From NCBI GenBank assembly GCA_003526375.1, contig DPDG01000052.1:1-64000 (forward strand): a stretch of 64,000 bases of DNA, in the 5' to 3' direction. The DNA comes from Lentisphaeria bacterium. Its GTDB lineage: Bacteria > Verrucomicrobiota > Lentisphaeria > Victivallales > UBA1829. Made by a program: the position numbers and the translations under genes. Shown here piece by piece: positions 1 through 9,974 of this stretch. The notes beneath the pieces were generated by a model. That model was not told the origin of the DNA and did no database searches. It worked only from the letters and a program-made list of their open reading frames with translations. Numbering within the stretch: position 1 is the stretch's first letter; each line of letters starts with the position of its first letter.

Positions 1-1
1 A

Positions 2-892
2 GAATCCCGGACAAAGATTCTGGTCATCGTTCATGATTCCAGCGACATTTCCAACCCGTTCCTCTACATCATGCCGGGAGTCCAGCTTGCAGCGGAAAAC
101 CTGAATGTTTCACTGGAATCCTGTTCCGTGGCGTCCCTCCTTTCGCGTCCGGCGGATGAGAGCGCAAGGCAGATTCGCGAAAACGGCTTTCATGGAATTC
201 TCTGGTTCGCCAGCAATTTCAACGGCAATGAGCCTTTGATCGAAACGCTCAGGAAAACAGACCTGCCGGTGCTGCTGCCTCATGCCGGCCGGAAAGACCA
301 GCAGATCACAGGATTTTCCACAATGGGAACGGATTACCGGAAGGTCATGGAGGACGGTCTCCGTTATCTTGCGGCACAGGGGCATCGCAGGGTTGGAAAC
401 ATCAGCAAAGACGATATGCGCGGGATCACTGCGGAAGAGTATTTTCAATGTATACGCCGGGTCGGGCTGGATGATGATCCGGCGCTTCTGAGCCTGACGG
501 GAAACGAGATTCAGGACAGGGAAGCCGTGATCGAAGCGGCGGCACATCTCATGACGGAACTGGATGATCCGCCAACAGCGCTGTTCTGCTTTTCCGACTT
601 TTTCGCATTGCATGTTTATGAATACCTTCACCGGGAAAACTTCCGGATCCCCGATGATGTCGCGGTGCTTTCCATCGGCGGACAGATCGGATGCAACTTC
701 CTGAAACCCTCGTTGTCGGCAATCGACTTCGGGAGTCTTGATATCGGGCGTTCCGTCGTACGGTTTCTGTTGGAAATGATCTGCGACAAACGGCGCATCC
801 CGTTCATCGTGACTCCGCATCACATCACCGAAAGAGAAAGCACAAAAGGATTAGCATATCATCAAAAATACAGGAAAGGAAATCAATTATGA
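2..892 (+). CDS. LacI-family transcriptional regulator, 5'-truncated by window edge
   Basis: The reading frame is open from base 2 and ends in TGA at 890-892, giving 296 residues. It starts with a KILVIVHDSS segment followed by SNPF, the usual first strand of the periplasmic-binding-protein-like core of LacI regulators, so the helix-turn-helix lies just outside the window. Later landmarks are the effector-domain motifs ALFCFSDFFA and VAVLSIGG. It should bind a sugar ligand and repress its own operon. The stop overlaps the start of the pseudopilin gene (ATGA), so the two are probably translationally coupled. The ligand cannot be deduced. Confidence 0.88.
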   Translation, partial: ESRTKILVIVHDSSDISNPFLYIMPGVQLAAENLNVSLESCSVASLLSRPADESARQIRENGFHGILWFASNFNGNEPLIETLRKTDLPVLLPHAGRKDQQITGFSTMGTDYRKVMEDGLRYLAAQGHRRVGNISKDDMRGITAEEYFQCIRRVGLDDDPALLSLTGNEIQDREAVIEAAAHLMTELDDPPTALFCFSDFFALHVYEYLHRENFRIPDDVAVLSIGGQIGCNFLKPSLSAIDFGSLDIGRSVVRFLLEMICDKRRIPFIVTPHHITERESTKGLAYHQKYRKGNQL

Positions 893-1638
893 AGTATGAT
901 AAGGGAATTTTCACCCTGATCGAGCTCCTCGTCGTGATTGCGATCATTGCGGTTCTGGCGGCAATGCTTCTGCCGGCACTGAATCAAACCAGAGAAAAAG
1001 CAAAAAGCGCACAGTGCATTTCCAATTTGAAACAGATTGGTATAATGTCCGCATCCTATTCCAATGATTATCAGGATTATGTTATACCATACGCATTATC
1101 TTACTTAGGAATGGGTTACAGTAGTTCTCCATCCAACTGGAGTCAAAACATGAGTCTTTATCATGACGTATTTCGTAATTTAGGATATACCCCTGCTTGG
1201 AATAACGGTGTACGGACTTCCACATTTATCTGTCCGTCTGTAAAAAGTAAACGCTCTATATTATCGCAACTGTATAATGAGCAAATCTATGGAATTACCT
1301 TGGGGTGGATATGGAACAAAGATATTACAAAGAAAAGCATGGCTAAATTATCTCGTGTCAGAAATCCTTCCATTAAAGCTTATTGCGTAGATTCCAGTGG
1401 TTCAAGCTATGCAGAATCAAGCGCTCTTGTCGGATTGGGAACAAACCCGTCCAGCAGTGGAGGCGGCATTGCATACGCTCGTCATGGATATAACTGCAAT
1501 ATTTTGAACATAACCGGTTCGGTATTTCAACTTTCCCGAAGTGACAGAAACAGAAGAAAAAATGTATTGACAAAAAATGTAGGAATCAATTGGGAAACTG
1601 ATCCGGTATTTGTTTCCCGTTATTTTTGGAGTGAATGA
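889..1638 (+). CDS. Prepilin-type N-terminal cleavage/methylation protein (pseudopilin)
   Basis: 249 residues. Residues 6-40 are a class III (type IV pilin-like) leader: GIFTLIELLVVIAII, then a hydrophobic helix ending MLLPALNQ and the usual EKAKSAQCISNLKQIG tail. Prepilin peptidase should cleave after Gly6. The C-terminal part is variable; the H-x9-DG motif common in this family is degenerate (RHGYNCNILNITGS). From about base 1020 the gene is more AT-rich than its leader-coding part, as if the tail had a different history. It lies between a LacI gene (4-bp overlap) and a secreted glycosidase (53 bp away). Its role, pseudopilin or substrate-specific envelope adaptor, is inference. Confidence 0.85.
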   Translation: MKYDKGIFTLIELLVVIAIIAVLAAMLLPALNQTREKAKSAQCISNLKQIGIMSASYSNDYQDYVIPYALSYLGMGYSSSPSNWSQNMSLYHDVFRNLGYTPAWNNGVRTSTFICPSVKSKRSILSQLYNEQIYGITLGWIWNKDITKKSMAKLSRVRNPSIKAYCVDSSGSSYAESSALVGLGTNPSSSGGGIAYARHGYNCNILNITGSVFQLSRSDRNRRKNVLTKNVGINWETDPVFVSRYFWSE

Positions 1639-1691
1639 ACTGTTTTATTTGAAACAGCCCATTGCCAGCCATTAATTGAGAAAGGATTACA

Positions 1692-4600
1692 ATGAAATCT
1701 GCAATATTTTTATTAACAGTATTATCTGCAACAATATGTCTCAATGCCGCAGAACCGATATTGGAATGGAATTATGAAAACTGGAAAAGGAATCGGTCCG
1801 TATCACAGAACGGGCAAGTCTCCATTTACGGAGTTCCCGCGAAAAAAGGCGGAGTAAATGGTTCCACCGGCGTTATATGCGGGGATAAAGCTCGTGTCCA
1901 AATTGCTTTTTTTACACAGTGCCAGGATTGGAAAGAATTTACATGGGAAATGAAGTTCAAGCTGGATGACAAGGCAGATTCCAGACAGGGCAATGCGTTG
2001 TTCTGTTACGGAAAACATTCATGGGAACGCGCGCAGTTTCTGTTATGGATCACGCCTAAACAGCAACTGGAAGGCAGATTCACGCTTAACATTGATGGGA
2101 AAAAAGCAACTGTTTCCGCGACGTCCTCACCGTTGAAATTCAATCCGGGGCAGTATTATACAGTTCGAGTCGCCTCCGGCAGTGGCAGTGCAATGAAAAT
2201 CTGGCTGGACGGCAGACTTGTAGCTATCCGCGAAAAAAAATCTTTCGGATTCAATGATCTGGTATGCAAAAGCCCGAAATGGTATCCGTTGCTGGCAATC
2301 GGGCATGACCTTGCCAATCTGGAAAAAGTTTACCGTCCTCTGATGGGCATTGTGGATGAAATTAAACTCTGGAATACATTCGAAGAACCCACTCTGAACG
2401 AAAAATTGACATCTGTTGCAACTGCAGGAGACCATTTGCTTCTCAAACAAGGCAGCAGAGCGTCGACTGGAAAATTCTCCGTATTGGATCGTCCGGGGCA
2501 GGCGCTCGGAAGTTTCATACGACCGGAACAGAAATTTCTGGATGCGGCGGCTCATGCGGAAATAGAACTGACAGACAAAGATTTAATTGTGAGTTTTCAC
2601 TGTCCTGTTGCCGATGGCATGAGACCGGAAAAATCCCGAAAACAGATGTGGAGTGGCGAACTCGTTGAGTTTTTTTTTCGTCCCTCTCCTGAAAAAACTG
2701 AATATTTCCAATATGCGGTCAACTTGACCGGATTGTTTGAATCCTTTCGCTGGACATCACGGGGAAATGCAGACAGCGGATTCAAAAGTTCGTCAACTTT
2801 TGAGGTGGCGGACGAATCGCGAAAATGGACCGCCGTAATGCGAATCCCACGCAAGGAAATTGGTTTGGAGCAAATCAAATCCGGTCAGACTGCAACCATG
2901 AACTTCACACGTACCGGTGCAACTGGCGGAGGACAATCCACCTGGTCATCTGTTGGAAGCAACTTTCATGATATAGACTGTTTCAGGACTGTTGTGTTTG
3001 AAAGCCGGAAAGATGCGCTCCGGGACGAATTGAAAAAAAGCAGGATGGAATTTGAAAAAATCGAATGCACGACAGACGAAAAAGCAAAAGTTGCCAAAGA
3101 ACTGGACAAACTCGCTGTCATGATTGAAAAAAATGGGAATGATTCCAGTATGTTCAACGGTTTTCGCAGGCTGATTAACGGAATGCAGGCGCGTTACACA
3201 AGTTTACGATTTGCCAGTACTCCAGCTCTGATTTGGACACAGCCCTTTCCATGGGGCAATGATATTCAGGTTTCTTCTCTTTCCTCGAAAACTGAAAAAA
3301 TTTCATTGGTACTGCCGCAGAACAGCTATACATTTACCAGCTTTGTGTTCAGCAATCTCACCGAAAAGCCATTTCTGGGACAACTGAAATGTTTCCCCGC
3401 AATCCGCAGGGAAAAGAAGCTGATTTACAACACTTTCAATAGTTCTTTATGGAGCGATGAAAAACATCAGCAGCTTCCGGTCTACCGAAATGCCGTATTT
3501 TTCGAAGCCATTCCGAAGGAAACAGCTTCAGGCAGTACGATTTATGATCCCATGAGCCCGCTCCCCATGAATACGCTGATTCGCGCAGCCGGAAAGGAGT
3601 CGAAACAGCTTTGGCTTCGCTTCAGTTCCGAAGGAATGACGCCGGGGCTGCATAAGTATATCCTGTATCTGAAACCCTCCTGCGCGGGCTTTCAGGTGCA
3701 GGAGATCGAATTGAATGTGGATATTCGTCCGGTTGATTGTTCCGGTATAAAACTGGATTCCGGACATTATACTTCTATTTATCAGCATGGCGCAAAAGAA
3801 GGACTGATCCGTTTTCTCGCAGAAAAACAGAACAACCTCATTTATACAGGTTGTTTCGGGCAGCGTTCTCTGGATATCTATCCAGAGGTCGACAAACAGG
3901 GAAATGTGCTGAGATTCAATGATTATAAACAAATTGACGATATGATTGACAAGACCATTCGCAACGGCATTGCAAAGACACATATCAAACTCTGGTGTTT
4001 TTTGGAACTTGCCTCCTATGGTCTGGCCCGGAATGGAAAAGGTCAGCTTCCCTACAACAGCCTGGAATGGAAAAAAGCATTCAAAGCGTTTCTTGCCGAT
4101 TTTACGGGACATCTTGAAAAAAAATACGGAATCGGAAAAGATCGGATTGTCTTTTATCCCGTAGATGAACCAAGTGGAGACATCAACGATCCCAAGAGTC
4201 GGATGTATCAGGCATATTTACAAGGCGCCATCATCAAAGAAGCTGGTAAGGATTACCGGACAATGGTCAATCCCCTGCCAGATGTATTGAGAGATTTTGC
4301 AAAAAAGAAAAGTGATTTGACAAAACTGCTGGATGTTTATGACATCATCGAACTCTATCGTCCAGGGATAACTCCGGCAATCGCCAAATGGGCAAAAGAA
4401 AGCGGCAAAACGATTTGGACCTACGGCATCTACGCGACTACCGTCCAGCCTGATGTTTACCGTCGGGAATACTGGCAGAGCTTGCGCGACGGATTCACGG
4501 AAGTTATAACTTACTGGCACTTGGAATCTCATGCCGGCGGAGATGGTTTTAATCCGCAGGATGGAACAACTTCACGTGCTGATTACGGCAGTATTTATGC

Positions 4601-4832
4601 TGATCTGAATCAGGGAACTGTCCTGTCCAGCCGCAGACACGAGGCACATGATCTCGGACGCGAGGATTTCCGTCTGGCAGAATATTGCCGCCGCCTGCTG
4701 AAAAAGAAAAACAATCTGTCACTGACGGCAAAATTTGATATGATCATAAAGAAAGCCGCCGGAGGCAATATGGAAGATATGGAAAAAGCGCGCCTTGAAT
4801 TGTTGCAACTCGCGGAAGCACTGCAACAGTAA
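1692..4832 (+). CDS. Large secreted multidomain glycosidase (LamG-like + CBM9-like + GH123-like)
   Basis: 1046 residues with a Sec signal peptide (residues 1-20, cleavage near NAAEP). Residues about 25-235 look like a LamG/concanavalin-type jelly roll (FTWEMKFKLDD, WLDGRLVAI, GIVDEIKLWN). Residues about 265-430 resemble a family 9-like sugar-binding module (WSGELVEFFFRP, WTAVMRIPRKEIG). From about 680 onward there is a TIM-barrel-like region with FYPVDEPSGD; the adjacent Asp-Glu pair is what GH123/DUF4091-type hexosaminidase-like enzymes use. It probably acts on glycans in the periplasm or outside the cell. The exact family and substrate are uncertain. The start follows AGAAAGGATTACA, a fair ribosome-binding site. 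Confidence 0.75.
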   Translation: MKSAIFLLTVLSATICLNAAEPILEWNYENWKRNRSVSQNGQVSIYGVPAKKGGVNGSTGVICGDKARVQIAFFTQCQDWKEFTWEMKFKLDDKADSRQGNALFCYGKHSWERAQFLLWITPKQQLEGRFTLNIDGKKATVSATSSPLKFNPGQYYTVRVASGSGSAMKIWLDGRLVAIREKKSFGFNDLVCKSPKWYPLLAIGHDLANLEKVYRPLMGIVDEIKLWNTFEEPTLNEKLTSVATAGDHLLLKQGSRASTGKFSVLDRPGQALGSFIRPEQKFLDAAAHAEIELTDKDLIVSFHCPVADGMRPEKSRKQMWSGELVEFFFRPSPEKTEYFQYAVNLTGLFESFRWTSRGNADSGFKSSSTFEVADESRKWTAVMRIPRKEIGLEQIKSGQTATMNFTRTGATGGGQSTWSSVGSNFHDIDCFRTVVFESRKDALRDELKKSRMEFEKIECTTDEKAKVAKELDKLAVMIEKNGNDSSMFNGFRRLINGMQARYTSLRFASTPALIWTQPFPWGNDIQVSSLSSKTEKISLVLPQNSYTFTSFVFSNLTEKPFLGQLKCFPAIRREKKLIYNTFNSSLWSDEKHQQLPVYRNAVFFEAIPKETASGSTIYDPMSPLPMNTLIRAAGKESKQLWLRFSSEGMTPGLHKYILYLKPSCAGFQVQEIELNVDIRPVDCSGIKLDSGHYTSIYQHGAKEGLIRFLAEKQNNLIYTGCFGQRSLDIYPEVDKQGNVLRFNDYKQIDDMIDKTIRNGIAKTHIKLWCFLELASYGLARNGKGQLPYNSLEWKKAFKAFLADFTGHLEKKYGIGKDRIVFYPVDEPSGDINDPKSRMYQAYLQGAIIKEAGKDYRTMVNPLPDVLRDFAKKKSDLTKLLDVYDIIELYRPGITPAIAKWAKESGKTIWTYGIYATTVQPDVYRREYWQSLRDGFTEVITYWHLESHAGGDGFNPQDGTTSRADYGSIYADLNQGTVLSSRRHEAHDLGREDFRLAEYCRRLLKKKNNLSLTAKFDMIIKKAAGGNMEDMEKARLELLQLAEALQQ

Positions 4833-5194
4833 ATGGCGTTACTCCGGTAAATCAAATTTGCACATCGCAAAAGATAATCGGAGTCGCGGTCTGGGATACC
4901 GCCAATATGCTCGCGGCAACCTTTGAATCCTTCTACCGTCCGGCGCTGATCGCTCTCGGTGAATCCGTCTCCTTTTCTGCGGAGTTCCGGATGGAATAGA
5001 CCGGATATTTGCGGTATTTCCGGCAGCGGCGGCTCCTCCGAGTCTCTTGACAGGCGGGAGATACCGCTGTTTTTTTCTCTTTTTCCGTTTTTTCGGTGCT
5101 TTTTTGTGGAAAAGTGTCATGAGACATGTATATTCCGTAAATGTAGGTATGGAAATCGCTTTTTGCATTAAAAAATGGACATCAGGGATAAAAT
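4833..5194. other. 362-bp gap with a possible gene remnant
   Basis: No complete gene is visible. On the plus strand, a frame ending in TAG at 4997-4999 reads like real protein for about 40 codons (GVAVWDTANMLAATFESFY near its middle, SVSFSAEFRME at its end) but has no start with a ribosome-binding site. It may be the tail of a decayed gene. The last 150 bases are T-rich and should hold the promoter of the Tad operon, but no convincing -35/-10 pair can be fixed. A GGGA motif precedes the cpaB start. Confidence 0.35.
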
Positions 5195-5995
5195 ATGAAA
5201 CAGAAACTCCTGCTTCTCGGAGCCGTGTTATTCGGCGTGTTGGCTTTCATGTTCACGTTCAGCCAGATCAATAAGGAAAAGGCGCGTCTGCAGGGGGAGA
5301 CCTATAAAATCTATCTGATTCAGGTCGCCAGGGATATCCCGGAGGGGGAAAAGATCACGGAGGATATGATACAGAAGAAACTGGTCCAGCGTTTCCGCAA
5401 CGCCAGATATGAGCGTGAAATCCCCTATGACAGACGTTCTCTGGTGATCGGGCGCGAGGCGCAGTCCCTGATCCGCGCCGGAACCCTGCTTCAATGGAGC
5501 GACCTCAAAGTGTCTCTTACATCCGGGAAGACCGGGCTGACCTCCCTGATCCGCCCCGGCTACCGCGCGATCTCGATTTCCGTCGATGCGACCAGCTCCG
5601 TGACGGGCCTTGTCCAGCCCAACAATTATGTGGACCTGATCGGGACGTTCCGTTTTCCCGACACCCGCGGCGATTCCTCGCTGGATACGATTACCCTTAC
5701 GATTCTCCAGCGGGTCCGTGTGATCGCAACCGGAACCGATATGGGTTTTCTTGCATCCTCCGCCGGGCAGAACTATGCGGCGCGGAGTTACAGCACCGTG
5801 ACGCTGGAACTGACGCCGAAAGAGGTCGAGATGATTATCTTTGCCTCGCAGAAAGGGCGCCTGACCATGAGCCTGCGCAACTATGAGGAGTCCGCAATTA
5901 CCCAGAAACTGCAGAGCGTCAACTGGAACTTCCTCCAGAAAAATATCATGAATTACAATGCCGAGCGTGAAAAGATGATGAGAGCCGGAAGATAA
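5195..5995 (+). CDS. cpaB: Flp/Tad pilus assembly protein CpaB (RcpC family)
   Basis: 266 residues. An N-terminal membrane anchor (residues 5-24) is followed by a SAF-type domain (VARDIPEGEKITEDMIQKK) and the conserved IRPGYRAISISVDA block leading to VQPNNYVDLIGTFRF, the signature of CpaB/RcpC. CpaB is an inner-membrane or periplasmic assembly protein of Tad secretion systems, acting with the secretin. It is the first gene of an operon that runs 5195-14049. No secretin (CpaC/RcpA) follows, which is unusual for a Tad locus. Confidence 0.88.
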   Translation: MKQKLLLLGAVLFGVLAFMFTFSQINKEKARLQGETYKIYLIQVARDIPEGEKITEDMIQKKLVQRFRNARYEREIPYDRRSLVIGREAQSLIRAGTLLQWSDLKVSLTSGKTGLTSLIRPGYRAISISVDATSSVTGLVQPNNYVDLIGTFRFPDTRGDSSLDTITLTILQRVRVIATGTDMGFLASSAGQNYAARSYSTVTLELTPKEVEMIIFASQKGRLTMSLRNYEESAITQKLQSVNWNFLQKNIMNYNAEREKMMRAGR

Positions 5996-6012
5996 GGACG
6001 GAGGGAGTTCTT

Positions 6013-7767
6013 ATGTATGATATCGTAATCAGAATCCCGGAGAATGAACCCGTTACCGGACAGCTCGGCAACGGAATTTATATTGTCGGTTCCGGCGCCG
6101 ATTCCCATATCCAGCTCGATGCGGACGGCATTTCTCCGCGCCACTGCCAGTTGACGGTGGAGGACGGCGGGATCAAAGTCATGGATCTGGGATCGAATAC
6201 GGGCACTTATCTTGACGGAGAGCGTCTCGGTGTCGGTGCGAAAGAGGTTCTGCCCGGTGACGAAATCCGTATCGGGGGGATTGTCATCGAGTTTCCGATG
6301 AAGGACCCGGAACCCATTGACGCCCGGCCGCTGGTCAATGCGGAGCCCGAACCGCCGAAAGGAGAGACTCCGCCGCCGACAGTGAGTTCAATCGAAAGCA
6401 GACTGGAGACGATTTCCGCACCCGGACATGGCGGTGTGGAGATTCTGTCCGTTTCCGGCGTGCCGTTCGAACACCGCCCCCTTCTGCAGGAGATCAAGAA
6501 GCGTGCCCATGCGGAACTGATCAAACGCCTGAACCTGAAACGGCTCGTCATGAGCGGCGCTTCGGAAAACGACCTGAACAAAAGAGCGGCGAATACGATT
6601 CATGAGATCATTGAGGAAATTTCAATTCCTCTGCCGGAAGGCATTACCAAGGAACTGATCGAACGGGAGCTGCTTCACGAGGCGATCGGGCTGGGACCGC
6701 TGGAAGAGTTGATCGCGATGCCGTCCATTACGGAAATCATGGTGAACGGCCCCGACCATATTTATGTGGAATACAAGGGAAAGCTGCACCGGACGGATAT
6801 GGCGTTCGCGGACAATAATCAGGTGATTGCGGCGATCGAGCGCATTGTATCGCCCCTCGGCAGGCGCATTGATGAAAGCTCCCCGATGGTGGATGCCCGT
6901 TTGAAGGACGGTTCCCGTGTGAATGCGATCATTCCGCCGCTTTCTCTCGTGGGGCCTTCCATTACGATCCGTAAATTCTCGAAGGTTCCGCTGAAAGTGG
7001 ATGACCTGATCCGGTTCGGCTCCATTTCCGCGGATATTGCCCATTTTCTTGATATCTGCGTGAAACTGCGCAAGAATATCGTGATTTCAGGCGGAACCGG
7101 TTCCGGAAAGACGACCCTTCTGAACATTCTGAGCGGATTCCTGCCGGATACGGAACGCATTCTGACGATTGAAGATGCCGCCGAACTCCAGTTGAGGCAG
7201 GATCATGTCGTGAGGCTGGAGGCGCGTCCGGCGAACATCGAAGGCAAAGGCGAGATCAGTATCCGCGATCTAGTGAAGAACGCGCTGCGAATGAGACCGG
7301 ACCGCATTGTGATCGGCGAGTGCCGCGGCGGCGAGGCGCTGGATATGCTTCAGGCGATGAATACCGGTCATGACGGTTCGCTGACGACCATTCACGCGAA
7401 CTCGCCGCGCGACGCTCTTTCCCGTCTTGAAACGCTGGTTCTGATGGCGGGATTCGACCTGCCGCTGCGTGCGATCCGCGAGCAGATTGCCTCGGCGATT
7501 GCAATCATCGTGCAGATTTCCCGTGAAAAGGACGGCTCCCGCAAGGTGACTCATGTCAGCGAGATTACGAAAATGGAGGGTGAGATCATCACCATGCAGG
7601 ATATTTTCGTATTCAAGCAGGACGGCTGGGACAAAGACGGGAAGATGACCGGGCGCTATGTGCCGACGGGCAGCATCCCGACCTTTATGGACGATATCAG
7701 GCGTGCAGGAATGGATCTGGATATTTCCATGTTCAATAAAGGCGCCGGAAATGGAGGGTTCCGATGA
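6013..7767 (+). CDS. cpaF: FHA domain-CpaF/TadA fusion ATPase of Tad secretion
   Basis: 584 residues. Residues about 1-95 are a forkhead-associated phosphopeptide-binding domain (SPRHCQLTVED, DLGSNTGTYLDGERLG). A proline-rich linker to about residue 135 leads into a complete secretion ATPase: GLGPLEELIAMPSITEIMVN, Walker A GGTGSGKTT near 359-367, Walker B-type IVIGECRGGEALDML and the His box SLTTIHANSPRD. It should be the hexameric motor that drives pilus or secretion assembly. CpaF proteins normally lack FHA, so the fusion implies control by a Ser/Thr phosphoprotein. The stop overlaps tadB by 4 bp (ATGA). Confidence 0.92.
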   Translation: MYDIVIRIPENEPVTGQLGNGIYIVGSGADSHIQLDADGISPRHCQLTVEDGGIKVMDLGSNTGTYLDGERLGVGAKEVLPGDEIRIGGIVIEFPMKDPEPIDARPLVNAEPEPPKGETPPPTVSSIESRLETISAPGHGGVEILSVSGVPFEHRPLLQEIKKRAHAELIKRLNLKRLVMSGASENDLNKRAANTIHEIIEEISIPLPEGITKELIERELLHEAIGLGPLEELIAMPSITEIMVNGPDHIYVEYKGKLHRTDMAFADNNQVIAAIERIVSPLGRRIDESSPMVDARLKDGSRVNAIIPPLSLVGPSITIRKFSKVPLKVDDLIRFGSISADIAHFLDICVKLRKNIVISGGTGSGKTTLLNILSGFLPDTERILTIEDAAELQLRQDHVVRLEARPANIEGKGEISIRDLVKNALRMRPDRIVIGECRGGEALDMLQAMNTGHDGSLTTIHANSPRDALSRLETLVLMAGFDLPLRAIREQIASAIAIIVQISREKDGSRKVTHVSEITKMEGEIITMQDIFVFKQDGWDKDGKMTGRYVPTGSIPTFMDDIRRAGMDLDISMFNKGAGNGGFR

Positions 7768-8645
7768 ACCTGACGGTTTTAGCCAGTCTCTGCGCGGGAA
7801 TTGCCGTAACCTGCACCGCGCTTGTGTTTGTGGAATTCTTCTCGGCGCTTTCCGCCCGCTACCGGGAACGTTTCATTCAGGAAACTTCCGTGGAAATGGA
7901 CGATGTCCTCCTGAACATGCCGCCGTCCAAGATTCTGGATGTGAGTCTGGCGCTTGCCGCCGCATGTGCCGCGGCCGCCGTATTTGCCGTAGGTTTTCTG
8001 GTGGAGAACATGACCGTGATGAAAGGCGTGGTCGCGGCGCTGCTTGCCGCGGGGCTCGCGTTTCCTGCGCCGCGTCTGCTGCTGCGTCATCTGCGGAAAC
8101 AGCGGCTTGCGAAATTCAATGAACAGCTGGAGGATGCCCTGCTGTCGATCAGCGGGTCTCTGAAGGCGGGATTCAGCATCAATCAGGCGCTGGAGGTGAT
8201 CGCGAATGAAAACCGCAAGCCGCTTTCCTCCGAATTCAGCCTGCTGATGCATGAAATTCATCTGGGGGTGTCTCTGGATGAAGCTTTGGACAAGATGGTG
8301 GCGCGCTTGAACTGTCCGGATTTCGAGCTCGTTGCAATTTCGATCATTACGGCGCGGCAGACCGGCGGCGAACTGACTTCAATCCTTGAGCGCCTGGCGT
8401 CCGTGATTCGCGAACGTGTGCGCATTACCGGCAGGATCAAGGCTCTGACGGCGCAGGGGCGGATGCAGGCTGTGATCATCGGGCTCATGCCCTGGGCGCT
8501 TTTCATTGCCATGATGTATATTGCGACGGACATGATGACGAATTTCTTTTCCAGCCTGCCCGGCATTCTCTGCATTATCGTCGTGATTGTGCTTGACGTA
8601 TCCGGTTTTCTGCTGATCCGTAAAATAACTTCCATCGATATCTGA
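7764..8645 (+). CDS. tadB: TadB-like inner-membrane platform protein (GspF domain)
   Basis: 293 residues with an N-terminal TM segment, a TM pair at about 55-95, a cytoplasmic GspF/T2SSF domain (FNEQLEDALLSISGSLKAGF, then SINQALEVIANE) and two C-terminal TM segments. The order TM-TM-GspF-TM-TM is typical of TadB. It should form the inner-membrane platform with TadC and contact the CpaF ATPase. Its start overlaps cpaF, and tadC starts 14 bp after its stop with a GAAGGAG site. Confidence 0.9.
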   Translation: MNLTVLASLCAGIAVTCTALVFVEFFSALSARYRERFIQETSVEMDDVLLNMPPSKILDVSLALAAACAAAAVFAVGFLVENMTVMKGVVAALLAAGLAFPAPRLLLRHLRKQRLAKFNEQLEDALLSISGSLKAGFSINQALEVIANENRKPLSSEFSLLMHEIHLGVSLDEALDKMVARLNCPDFELVAISIITARQTGGELTSILERLASVIRERVRITGRIKALTAQGRMQAVIIGLMPWALFIAMMYIATDMMTNFFSSLPGILCIIVVIVLDVSGFLLIRKITSIDI

Positions 8646-8659
8646 AGGAGAATACGTTT

Positions 8660-9538
8660 ATGGTTCTTACATTGCTCGCTTCTCTCTGCGCCGCGATTGC
8701 CGCGGGATGTGTTTTTCTCCTTTTTTTCGATCTGCTCCGCATGATTGAAATTGAAAAACAGGAAGATGAGATGCATGAATACAAGCGGCTTCCGCTGGTG
8801 TTCCGTTTTTTTCTGCCGCTGGTTTCCAATGTGGGTTTTATAGCGAACCTGCCGCTGTTTGACGTTTCGCGCAGGAATACTGAGGAGATGGTTCAGATGG
8901 CGAGTCTTGACCAGGCGGTTTCCGGGCAGCGGTTCTTTGCTTTGAAAATATTCATGGCACTTTTCGGTTTTCTTCTGTTCATTGTGTTTGCGGCAATGGA
9001 CAATGCCCTTTCCGGACTGCTTCTCGGCGTTGCATTTGCATTCTATCCCACCTTGTGGCTGAAACAGATTGTCGCCAGGCGCCATCTTTCGATTCTGAAA
9101 GCTTTGCCGAATGTATTGGATCTGCTGACGCTGTCCGTCGAAGCCGGAAAAGATTTCCTGACGGCGCTCCGGGATATCATGGCGCGGCGCAAGGTGGACC
9201 CGCTCGGAGAGGAATTGAACCGCGTGCTTCATGAAATCCAGCTTGGCAAAGGGCGGCAGACGGCTTTGAAGGAGATGAGCGAACGGGTGCGCCAGCCGGA
9301 ACTTTCATCGGTCGTGAATGCGATTGTCCAGGCGGATGAACTGGGCGTGAGCATCGGGCAGCTGCTGCGGATTCAGGGGGACCAGCTCCGGAACAAGAGA
9401 TTTGTCCGTGCGGAGAAACTCGCGAACGAGGCGCCGGTCAAGATTCTGTTTCCGGTGGTGGTGTTTATTTTTCCCTCGGTATTCATTATCCTGATCGGCC
9501 CGATCGTTTATCAGGCGTTGAGAACACTGGCAAGGTAG
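8660..9538 (+). CDS. tadC: TadC-like inner-membrane platform protein (GspF domain)
   Basis: 292 residues, a paralogue of the preceding gene. It has N-terminal TM segments, a TM pair at about 95-135, a GspF domain (LPNVLDLLTLSVEAGKDF, then RQPELSSVVNAIVQADELG) and a C-terminal TM ending FIILIGPIVYQALRTL. This is the second half of the TadB/TadC platform. The next gene starts 7 bp downstream. Confidence 0.9.
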   Translation: MVLTLLASLCAAIAAGCVFLLFFDLLRMIEIEKQEDEMHEYKRLPLVFRFFLPLVSNVGFIANLPLFDVSRRNTEEMVQMASLDQAVSGQRFFALKIFMALFGFLLFIVFAAMDNALSGLLLGVAFAFYPTLWLKQIVARRHLSILKALPNVLDLLTLSVEAGKDFLTALRDIMARRKVDPLGEELNRVLHEIQLGKGRQTALKEMSERVRQPELSSVVNAIVQADELGVSIGQLLRIQGDQLRNKRFVRAEKLANEAPVKILFPVVVFIFPSVFIILIGPIVYQALRTLAR

Positions 9539-9545
9539 GAGCCGC

Positions 9546-9971
9546 ATGATCTGCAATCTGACGAAAAAGACCGTGATTTCCTCCCGGACCGAATGCGCCG
9601 TGGGGCTCTGGCAGAGGGCGAGGGGGATGATCGGGCGGGATTTTGACTGTTTCGATGCGATGGTGTTCGATCATTGCAGTTCGATCCATACCTGTTTCAT
9701 GTCGATCCCGCTGGATGTGATTTTTGTCAGCCGTGACCATAAAATTCTGAAAACAGTGCGGAATTTAATGCCGTGGCGGCTGTTTGTCTGTTGCAAAAAG
9801 GCATTTTATGTGATAGAATTACCTTCCGGTACAATAGAACGGACGCGCAGTGCATGCGGTGATATCGTGGATCTGGCGGCGGTGATGGATGCCGGAACGG
9901 AAAAAGAGTTCGGCAGTGCTTTGCTCCGGCGGAAAGCGGAGAGCGCGGTCCGGTGTGAAAAAAAGGATTGA
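9546..9971 (+). CDS. DUF192 family protein
   Basis: 141 residues matching the small DUF192 beta-barrel family: WQRARGMIGR, then FDHCSSIHTCFMSIPLDVIF, DRDHKILKTV-like strand and FYVIELPSGTIE. Members are often exported; this one has no signal peptide. Function is unknown. It sits inside the Tad operon (7 bp after tadC, 3 bp before the FHA gene), and DUF192 genes do recur near Tad and type II systems, so a role in assembly is possible. Confidence 0.82.
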   Translation: MICNLTKKTVISSRTECAVGLWQRARGMIGRDFDCFDAMVFDHCSSIHTCFMSIPLDVIFVSRDHKILKTVRNLMPWRLFVCCKKAFYVIELPSGTIERTRSACGDIVDLAAVMDAGTEKEFGSALLRRKAESAVRCEKKD

Positions 9972-9974
9972 GAT

